NCBI GenBank assembly: GCA_022410635.1
Contig: JAJVDF010000490.1
Span: 525,813-589,812, forward strand
Length of the DNA stretch: 64,000 nucleotides
DNA from: Tretioscincus oriximinensis
Taxonomy: Eukaryota > Chordata > Lepidosauria > Squamata > Gymnophthalmidae
Reading direction: 5' to 3'
The position numbers and the translations under genes are program-made. Shown here piece after piece: positions 57,448-64,000 of the stretch; within the stretch, counting starts at the first letter, position 1; the number at the start of each line of letters is the position of its first letter. The notes beneath the pieces are model-generated. The model was not told the DNA's origin, did not search any database, and saw nothing but the letters and a program-made list of their open reading frames with translations.

Positions 57448-57865
57448 GTAAGATTTTCAAGCATTGGGAATCTAGTGTTACTTTTAATGGGATGATTGTG
57501 AGAGCACTTGCTGAACTTCTTGGAAGGAGTCTGGCTTTCAGTTGAGGTGGATTCACATTTCTTTATTTGAAGTAATCCTCACCCAGTGCCGGAAATCGCA
57601 CAAAAATCCCACACATATACTGGATTTCAGGCTATTTTAGCCTTCTGTACAAGGAAGAAATTCCAAATTACAGTTATTCCCGCTCCCCTCTGCCCTGCCA
57701 CACCGCCTGATGTCATTCCAGCACCTATCCCTTGCCCAGGCCCTGTCCATTCTTTTGTTTCAGGTCCCGCCTTTTTGGTCACGTGACTTCTGGCCCAATT
57801 CAGGGATGCCATCTTAGTAATAGGAGGGGCTGAAAGTCATGTGGCCAAATGGAGGAAGATGGGCA

Positions 57866-58321
57866 TCAGGGCTGGGAACAAAAGAATAGGTGAGTCTGGG
57901 CAACATGTGGAAGTCTCCCTTTGCGTGAGTTTTTGTAAGTGTCTGCTTTTGATTTTACGCCATCACTGTCCTTGAAGAACAGTTCCATTTGGACTAGTCC
58001 ATTTGTTAACCTTTCTGTTTGCACTCTGAGGAATGGTCCATTCGGCATCACTGCCGTGAAGAACTGTTCAGTCCTGAACAGACCATTACCTCTAGCCAGA
58101 TATAAGGTAGGAACTGATGCAACTAGGGATTTAATGGGAAACATCTGGGTCAGGCCCAGTCTTATTCTCCTCTTTAGTCCATCCCAAGCAGTAATCTCTG
58201 CTTGCTGCAATTGGCTGAAAATATCATGTGACCTAAAGGCTTGGTAGGCAGAATTCACATTTTCCAGAAATTTTACCCTAAACATAACTTTGTATGGTCT
58301 ACTTTTCAGTTGACCGCACAA
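57866..58321 (-). CDS. Unrecognised 151-codon open frame in EDN3 intron 3
   Basis: An uninterrupted frame from ATG to stop on the minus strand, the longest I find outside the GC-rich promoter. It lies antisense within EDN3 intron 3, about 420 bases from exon 3. I recognise no domain, signal peptide or membrane segment. The sequence has mixed hydrophobic and charged character, for example FFTAVMPNGPFLRVQTER. It could be a transposon remnant, because repeat-like sequence with a CACGTGACTT block lies immediately beside it (57590-57860), or simply a chance frame. I see no splice sites, promoter or polyA signal that would support a host gene. Confidence 0.15.
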   Translation of the reverse strand: MCGQLKSRPYKVMFRVKFLENVNSAYQAFRSHDIFSQLQQAEITAWDGLKRRIRLGLTQMFPIKSLVASVPTLYLARGNGLFRTEQFFTAVMPNGPFLRVQTERLTNGLVQMELFFKDSDGVKSKADTYKNSRKGRLPHVAQTHLFFCSQP

Positions 58322-58887
58322 AGTTACAAGTTTAAGGCAAGTTCAAGGATGCTTTTGGAGAGATTGGGTTGTGGTTATACAGTTAAGAATGTGAATGTTC
58401 TGTTNCTGCTGTTTGCTTGAATTAGTCCCTAGTCTCAAGCTGAGGACTAGACCAAGGTAAGTTTGCAAATGCTTGTAGGAGGATTGCAGGGTGGTGAGAC
58501 AATTAGCAATGTGACCTTTACTGTTCCACAATCAAACTGCAATCCACACTTGGATGAAGCAAGTCCAATAGATTCCCACCACTTGCATTGTAAAGTCTTT
58601 GTTCTCTGGATGTAGGAGGTAAGGCATGCCTCTAACTGTGGGTTACTCCTGCAGGATCTTCCCTCCTGTCTCCAAGAACACCACCCCATAGGTAGGTTTG
58701 GTGATGGGATGCGCTTTTTTCTTTTTTTCCTGTACATTCAGAGATATACAGAGATGCACTGCTGTAAGGTAGCATGCTCACATGCAACAGTCATTAATTC
58801 AAAATGCGTTGCAATTGGCCTGAAATTGGGAGAATTCTGGTACCGGTGGTAAAATGAATTGGATGGAGCAATGTTAAGTGATTAGAA

Positions 58888-59245
58888 CAGTGATAGCGAA
58901 ACCTTTCAACTCGGTGTGTCAAAATTCTATAAGAAAACTTAACTTGGATGCCGTGTCACATCTAGAAATATCTATANATTTGTGGCATTTGTAGTTCGAG
59001 TCTAGTAAAATAGTTACGTTTTTCATATACAAGTATGTATCAAAGAAGNAAAACAAATAATTATTTACCTTAGTGACTTTTTTTGTTCCTGAATTTTGTT
59101 TGCTAAATCTTCAACTGAAGGTGTTTCNAATTTTTTTTTATTAAAAATAATTCTTGATTTTTAATTTAATCGGGGTGGTGGCATGTCACCCAAAATGTCT
59201 TGTTTGTCACCTTTGACCACGTGTGTCATAGGTTAGCCAACCCTG
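58888..59245. mobile_element. hAT-like element in EDN3 intron 3
   Basis: 358 bp. Left end CAGTGATAGCGAAACC, right end GGTTAGCCAACCCTG, with a perfect 8-bp duplication gattagaa (58880-58887 and 59246-59253). Both arms carry a GTGTGTCA motif. No coding capacity. Confidence 0.87.
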
Positions 59246-59470
59246 GATTAGAACATGTGCTGGAATGATTAACCTTGTCTGCCATTGGTAGGGATGTGAG
59301 ACATACTTGGTGCTTCAGCTGTGTGCTTTTTACTGTCTGTTATCTCAGCTACTACTAGGTCTTTGCTCCGTTTATCTTTTTTGCCCTGNAACATAATTTA
59401 GCCAGTTACAATTTTGCGACTTAACACATCTCTCTGCCANGTAATACAATTCCTGTATATTCTCTTGTAG

Positions 59471-59579
59471 TAAAAATAAGGAGCAGTGGAATGATACATC
59501 AGAAACTCATCTCAATCAAGAAAAGAAGCACATTCACAATCAATAGCCCAGGAGAACTCATTTGTGTTTGTGTGATAAG
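59471..59579 (+). CDS. EDN3: Candidate alternative EDN3 exon 4 (short C terminus)
   Basis: A pyrimidine-rich acceptor ending in ttgtag is followed by sequence that continues the exon 3 frame (TG|T). It gives 25 residues, mostly Lys, Glu, Asn, Gln and His, then a TAG stop at 59544-59546; a gtatta donor follows at 59580. The charged, low-complexity character resembles the human segment after the endothelin-like domain, where alternative splicing is known. The stop lies 33 bases before the donor, so if this exon joins the 62572 exon directly the message should escape nonsense-mediated decay. The resulting precursor would be 193 residues. Evidence is splice signals, phase and composition only. 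Skipping this exon gives a longer tail. Confidence 0.4.
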
Positions 59580-59639
59580 GTATTATTCATATCTTAACTT
59601 ATACTGTGGACATGCATGGAAAATATTTTAAGAATTTAG

Positions 59640-59700
59640 TATTGATTGATTTATTCACTTAAAATGATTTATACCCCACCCTTCAGCATTGGTCCCTNGG
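59640..59700 (-). mobile_element. Possible LINE/SINE tail fragment
   Basis: GATTTATTCACTTAAAATGA then TTATACCCCACCCTTCAGC resembles the complement of a LINE/SINE tail. Confidence 0.35.
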
Positions 59701-60149
59701 AGAGTAGCAAAAGATCTAGATTTTTTTATTTTTTTAAAAAAAATAATGTTTAAGAAACTCCTACTCTCCGTCCTTCCAACCCAGACATCCTCCCTGGAAC
59801 AACAGAATGCAGAAGGGAGCCAATGCTGAAATTTGTACATANTTCAAACATGTTTTCTAGAGCAACAAATTAGTATATTTCTGTATGAAAGATCGCATAG
59901 CCTTGAGTTTGGAAAAGAACTCGTGATTCACACCTGGAGACAATTAGGCTATCTGTACAAGGTAAGTCTAGTTTTGGAGCTCTNTACTCTCTCAGTGCCG
60001 CCACGCCTATCTGCCTGTTGTTGATGTGTTTCTTTGTGACCAGACCTTAGAGAAGAGAGTGTTGGGAAATAAGATATCTGTTTACAGTCAAGGAAGACTT
60101 GTGTTTTGTTTCTTCAATGTAACTTGCATAGAAGATTAAATGCCTTTCC

Positions 60150-60450
60150 ATGTGGAATGATCTATTCGTCTGGACTTCGTTTTTTAACATGGAAGAGCTG
60201 CTGTGAGTTTTAAATTTGGCCTGCACACTGGACCACTCTGTTGCAACTTTGCTAAAGAAGAGATACTGCTTGACAGCCAAGAGTCAAAAGCCTGGGTGAA
60301 GAGGTGTGTTTTTGCCAGGCACTGAAAACTGTACAGTGTAGGCACCCTGTGAGTCTTTAGGGGGAGGCTGTTCCAAAGTGTGGGGGCCATTACAGAGAAG
60401 TCCCTACCCTTTGATCTCCTGCAAGGGGAGGAACGACCTGAGAGCTTCAG
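60150..60450 (-). mobile_element. L2-like LINE fragment
   Basis: Minus-strand frame with APTLWNSLPL and LAKTHLFTQAFDSW, typical of the L2/CR1-type reverse-transcriptase end. Confidence 0.65.
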
Positions 60451-60949
60451 AGCTTAATACAGGAGTAGTTTTTTTTAGTGCTGTATAATTTCCAAGACAT
60501 TAGGCAGCTTCCAATCCAGCTTTCTAGGTGTGCATTGCAAAGTTTGATCCTGGCCTGGAACAAGTATTCCAGGCTAGGGATGCCGCCGTTACTATTAAAG
60601 AAGCTGAATTGAGAAGTATATTAAAGTGAGGAATTTCCCCAGTCACAAGCTAATTCAGCAGGGCCTTTTGGTGATAGATTTTAAAAACAGGAAATCAACC
60701 GGTAGTGAACTGCATAAAAATATGGCAGAGGACACCTCAAGNGAAAGTTGCCATGGAAAATTATTTCTTTATTAAATAGGAGGGAGAAAAGAAAGGATCA
60801 CTTTAAAAAGAACACAGGAAACTGGCTTCAAGAGCAGGCTGTTTCTCTTAAGCTGAGATTCAACAGAAGAACGAAAGGAATATAAAAGGAAGAAATAGTC
60901 CAGCACAATCCAACAAACTTAATCATTTCTGAACCCAAATTGGCTCAAA

Positions 60950-61102
60950 GCAGCTTCCTTTCACAACACTTTGTAAAGTAGGTGGGGTGAGAGATCTCCA
61001 AAGAGCTGACTAGTCTAAGGTGACCCAGCTGGCTTTGTGGAGGAGTGCAGACTTCCAGATAAGAGTCTGTCACTTTAACCACAACACCAGGCTGGCTCTC
61101 AG
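60950..61102 (-). mobile_element. SINE family 1 fragment
   Basis: Reverse orientation: ACCCAGCTGGCTTTGTGGAG, AGATAAGAGTCTGTCACTTT and CAGGCTGGCTCTC. Confidence 0.7.
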
Positions 61103-61111
61103 ACTGGTTTT

Positions 61112-62125
61112 TAGAGTTCATAAGAACATAAGAGGAGCCCAGCTGAATCAGGCTGTTTGCTCCATCTCGGTTGCAGTATCAAATCCATCTTAGCCAACTG
61201 TTTATACCCTTGGTGTCCATGAACTTGCCTATTCCTCTCTTAAAGCTATCCTGGCGGCTAGCTATTACCACCTTTTCCGGAAGTAAACCCTAAAGACCAA
61301 TGACCCTCTGAGTGAAAAAAATACTTTCCTTTCCCTCTCTTCACTCTTCTGCCCATTAGCTTCAAGGAATGCCTCCTGGTCCTAGTGTTGTGTGATAGAG
61401 AAAATATTTTTTCTCTATTCACCTTATCCATCCCATGCATGATTTTACACACTTGAATCAGATCACCCCTCAAATGCCGTCTTTCAAGGCTGGAGAGCCC
61501 CAGATGTTGCAGTCTGACTTCATAAGGGAAAGAACTCCAGTCCTTTGATTGTTTTTGTTGCCCTTTTCTCCACAATATCCTTTTTGAGATGTGGTGTCCA
61601 GAACTACACAGTACTCCAAATGTGGCCTCACCACAGATTTATAAAGCGGCAAAACAACATTTGCTAACTTATTTTTGATTCCTCTCCTTGTGATTCCAAC
61701 ACTGAATTTGCTTTTTTTGATGCTTCTGCACAGAGTCTACCACCATCCCAAGATCCTTTTCCTGCTTGGTCACGGAAAGCTTGGTTCCCATCAGTTGGTA
61801 GACGTAACTGGAGTTCTTTGCCCCAATGTGCATGACTTTGCTCTTGCTTAAGTTGTGCATTTCCAACTTTATTGCCCACTCACCCTATTTCAATAGATGA
61901 TTCTGGAGCTCCTTACAATCACTTTTAGTTTTCAGTACCTTGAACAGATTAGTGCCATCAGCAAACTTGGCTACATCACTATTTACCTCGGCATCCAGAT
62001 CGTTTATGAATATTGGAAATACTGAAATGCTGAATATATTGAAAAGCAGAGGTCCCAGTACCTGACCCCTGGGATACTCGACTTCTCACCCAGAGAACTG
62101 TCCATTTATTACTACCTTCTTTTAT
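61112..62125 (-). mobile_element. CR1 LINE fragment with ORF2 remnant, 1 kb
   Basis: Read on the minus strand it encodes pieces of the CR1 reverse transcriptase: a stretch like FINDLDAEVNSDVAKFADG, then KVMHIGAKNS, MGTKLSVTKQEKDLGMVVDS, MPLYKSVVRPHLEYCVV, RRHLRGDLIQVCKIMHGMDK and SHNTRTRRHSLKLMGRRVKR. Frame breaks and stops separate the blocks, so it is dead. It is the largest CR1 copy in the window, inside EDN3 intron 3. Confidence 0.88.
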
Positions 62126-62225
62126 CAGTCCTTTAGTTCATGAAAGGATATAGTGGCAGAAAATATTTTGTGTCTGAAATTTAAATTTGCCCTAGGGGCA
62201 CTCATCCTAGGCACTCCTGCCCTAG

Positions 62226-62486
62226 GAGCCAGTTTGGTGTAGTGGTTAGAGTGTGGGATTCTTATCTGGTAGTCTCCCGGTTCGATTCCCCACTTCTCCA
62301 TGAAAGCCAGCTGGGTGACCTTGAGCTAGTCACAGTTCTTTAGAACTCTCTCAGCTTTACCTACTCCACAGGATGTCTGTTGTGGAGAAAGCAACAAAAA
62401 GCTATGTGCGCCACCCTTTGGTTGGCCGCCCTGAGACCTTTGGGTATAGGGCGGGATATAAGTACAAATAAATAAATAAATAAATT
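62226..62486 (+). mobile_element. tRNA-derived SINE, family 1, near full length
   Basis: The tRNA-like head has an A-box region TAGTGGTTAGAG and an exact B box GGTTCGATTCC (62279-62289). The body has GCTGGGTGACCTTGAGC, and the tail CCCTGAGACCTTTGGGTATA is followed by (AAAT)n. The tail matches the 3' end of the L2-like LINE at 16515-17112. Confidence 0.88.
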
Positions 62487-62571
62487 ATGTCTGTCTAATT
62501 TCACTCTTGGTCTGTATGAATGTAATCCCTGTTATGCCAGCTACTAATGTTTAAGTGTCTTTTATTCAAAG

Positions 62572-62683
62572 GTATCAAGCTGGAAGCCACTACCTAAAAT
62601 CTGAAACATCAAAGACAAATGGATATTTCCAGATTTTCAAAACAGTTTATCCAGCAGTAGATATTAACCATCTTCTGAACTGA
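62572..62683 (+). CDS. EDN3: Candidate EDN3 terminal exon: C-terminal tail and stop
   Basis: A textbook branch point TACTAAT (62542-62548) lies about 24 bases before the acceptor caaag|G. The first base completes the exon 3 codon as TGG. The frame then stays open for 36 codons, starting YQAGSHYLKSETSKTNG, before TGA at 62681-62683. The start weakly resembles the human tail around KQALDLHHPKL. The junction is in phase with exon 3, so an exon 1-2-3-5 message would encode 205 residues; human preproendothelin-3 is 238. AT-rich sequence and a polyA signal follow. No repeat family is recognised across the segment. The main doubt is the fast divergence of this part of the precursor. Confidence 0.6.
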
Positions 62684-63290
62684 TCCACCTGGAATTGCAA
62701 GATATTTCTGCCTGGAGTACTTACGTGTGCTACTATNTCCCAGAGAAAGTCTGTTATGGGTTTTGTTCAACATGCAAACATGACAACAACTTCTATCAAT
62801 TATGAAAATCAACTTCCTATTTTAGTGTTTGGACATCTTGAACTTTATTACGAAAGACAGGATAAAAAACACTGGTTTATCTGATTACTTTTTACTTTCA
62901 CATGAATTTCTGTGGGCAGCTTTTAAGAGAGAACTTGATACATAGAAATGTGCCTACATATCATATTATCACTTTTATGTAATATAATTTCACTGGCATT
63001 TTTTTTCTCAAAATATCTATGCAGATTAATTATGAACGGTTAATGTTAATAGCAATATTAAATATAGAAAGCTGCATTTCTTAGATTACTGGATCTAAAA
63101 CTGGTTCCCATGACAGAGCTGAGATAATTTTTGTATTGGTTTATTGTTCAGCCTTGTTTTGACTTCTGAAAGATGGAATATTGAAACACTAAAAATACGT
63201 TTGGTAAAGGTAATTATTGTCTTACGTTAATTCCTAGAAGCGATAGAGGAACAGCAGTAATAGGAGAATAAAATTAATTGCTATTCTAAA
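62684..63290 (+). other. EDN3: Probable EDN3 3' UTR
   Basis: This is unique-looking, AT-rich sequence downstream of the candidate stop, without recognisable repeats. It ends shortly after an AATAAA signal at 63267-63272, giving an inferred 3' UTR of about 600 bases. A weaker ATTAAA lies near 63057. Confidence 0.45.
63267..63272 (+). terminator. EDN3: Candidate polyadenylation signal of EDN3
   Basis: The only exact AATAAA I see on the + strand between the candidate stop codon and the end of the window. Cleavage would be expected about 15-25 bases further on. Confidence 0.45.
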
Positions 63291-64000
63291 ACTTGCAGAA
63301 GAATGGGAGATTTCATCCCAGTATATTAGGAAAATGCCAGAAGAACTTTAATCCAGTGTTGCTAACTCCNAAAAGAGGAAAAAGACATGTATTATTGATA
63401 CCTGTAAGCTATTTAAACAATACTTACGCAAAAATTGCAGAGCATATTTTAATTATGTACTTTGCTAGAATATGGATTTGTAGAGAACAAATTAAGATTA
63501 TACGAGCTGAACTGAACTCTTCAGAAGTTTGCAAAAGTGATACATAGACATTATTTTAAAGCAAGAACAGGAGATATATTTTGTTAAAAATATATTTATA
63601 TATATATATATTACATAAATTATTAATATCTGTTTCTATTATCAGAATTTGTTTTTGCTCCTAATGTTACAATGTTCTTGTGGAGTTTGTACGAATATAG
63701 AGAATTGTAGGAACTGGAAACATTCTTCCTTCTGTGTACATTTCTTTTCATTGAAGGGAAAATGCATTCATTTGATGGGTCTAAACTTTTGTTACAAGCC
63801 AGGAGCATGTTTTTATAACCAGCAATTTGTGTATGTGCACTTTGAACAAATAACACTTGTTATTTTGCAAACAATTTTTTTTTTGTAATATAGAAATATG
63901 ATTCAAACTGATAGTAATTGTTTGCTTAGTTTTACTTTCAAGGGAAGAACTTCCAAAATATTCTGTGTTTCATATCTTCTATTACTACTTTTATTGAAGG
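63291..64000. other. Downstream flank, no gene seen
   Basis: AT-rich sequence with a short (TA)n tract near 63592-63610. I see no repeat family or exon here, although a longer EDN3 3' UTR is possible. Confidence 0.5.

Larger units (their letters stand above)
57448..62571 (+). other. EDN3: EDN3 intron 3 region
   Basis: 5.1 kb between exon 3 and the candidate terminal exon. It contains a candidate alternative exon (59471), a hAT element (58888-59245), L2-like and CR1 LINE pieces, two SINEs and an unexplained minus-strand open frame (57866-58321). I see nothing specific in 58330-58880 or 59250-59465. Confidence 0.7.
21191..62683 (+). other. EDN3: EDN3 locus (preproendothelin-3), exons 1-5
   Basis: The locus encodes the precursor of endothelin-3, a secreted 21-residue peptide. 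In vertebrates it signals mainly through EDNRB and controls migration and survival of neural-crest-derived melanoblasts and enteric neurons. Exon phases join without a frame break: 52 nt, 277 nt, 177 nt, then either the 59471 exon or the 62572 exon. Introns are about 6.4 kb, 29.4 kb and 5.1 kb (exon 3 to the 62572 exon). The order (signal peptide, propeptide, furin-type site, ET-3, big-ET tail, second basic site, endothelin-like cysteine domain, basic/polar tail) matches the family. EDN3 rather than EDN1 or EDN2 is indicated by Thr2, Tyr5 and Tyr14 in the mature peptide and by the NTPE junction and the VPYGL tail that follow. Introns carry many transposons but none hits an exon. Confidence 0.95.

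Noticed and set aside
59861..59961. Exon-like block with strong donor (CAAG|gtaagt) and an open frame
   Set aside because: Joining exon 3 (phase 2) to this block creates an immediate TGA. The frame that stays open does not match the phase of exon 3 or of the 62572 exon. It could be a non-coding or cryptic exon, but nothing supports coding use.
61258..61879. Minus-strand frames of 60-105 codons with reverse-transcriptase similarity, as possible genes
   Set aside because: They are separated by frameshifts and stops and are pieces of one dead CR1 copy.
62226..62300. A tRNA gene (A and B boxes)
   Set aside because: The boxes belong to the head of a SINE followed by a non-tRNA body and LINE-type tail; it has no tRNA cloverleaf 3' half, and several dispersed copies exist.

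Overview
The window is vertebrate nuclear DNA: long introns, no operon-like gene packing, a single protein gene, and dense interspersed repeats. The repeats are two tRNA-derived SINE families, CR1 and L2-like LINE fragments, many hAT and TA-flanked foldback DNA transposons, and pieces resembling Penelope-like element ends. This mix fits a squamate reptile, most likely a lizard, but the species cannot be named from sequence alone.

The one gene I can support is EDN3 (preproendothelin-3) on the + strand. A CpG-rich promoter and 5' UTR lie at about 20340-21190. Exon 1 (21191-21242) holds the start codon and signal peptide. Exon 2 (27635-27911) holds the propeptide, a furin-type site and the whole mature ET-3 peptide. 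Exon 3 (57271-57447) follows a 29 kb intron and holds the rest of big endothelin, a second basic site and the endothelin-like cysteine domain. The C terminus has two phase-compatible candidates: a short exon at 59471-59579 with an in-frame stop, and a terminal exon at 62572 with a strong branch point, a 36-codon tail, a stop and a polyA signal near 63267. The predicted products are 193 or 205 residues.

The 5' flank (1-20340) is gene-free and repeat-rich. It carries two 98% identical hAT copies with perfect 8-bp target duplications, at least five palindromic TA-flanked elements, a 616-bp double-hairpin element with Z-DNA-prone tracts, and LINE/SINE debris. Intron 1 starts with two copies of a foldback family recognised by an end near CCCTGTCCCCACTGAGCC. 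It also holds an L2-like LINE broken up by a SINE and an inverted repeat pair, and a hAT element carrying a palindromic TGACATCA motif.

Intron 2 contains a 1088-bp hAT derivative that still encodes a BED zinc-finger start, a GC-rich hAT element interrupted by an assembly gap, and many SINEs. Intron 3 holds another hAT element, an unexplained 151-codon minus-strand ORF and a 1 kb CR1 fragment. Single unknown bases (n) are scattered throughout; the only long gap is 43272-43379.

EDN3 is probably the only host gene here. Everything else supportable is transposon-derived or sequence in which I see nothing specific.
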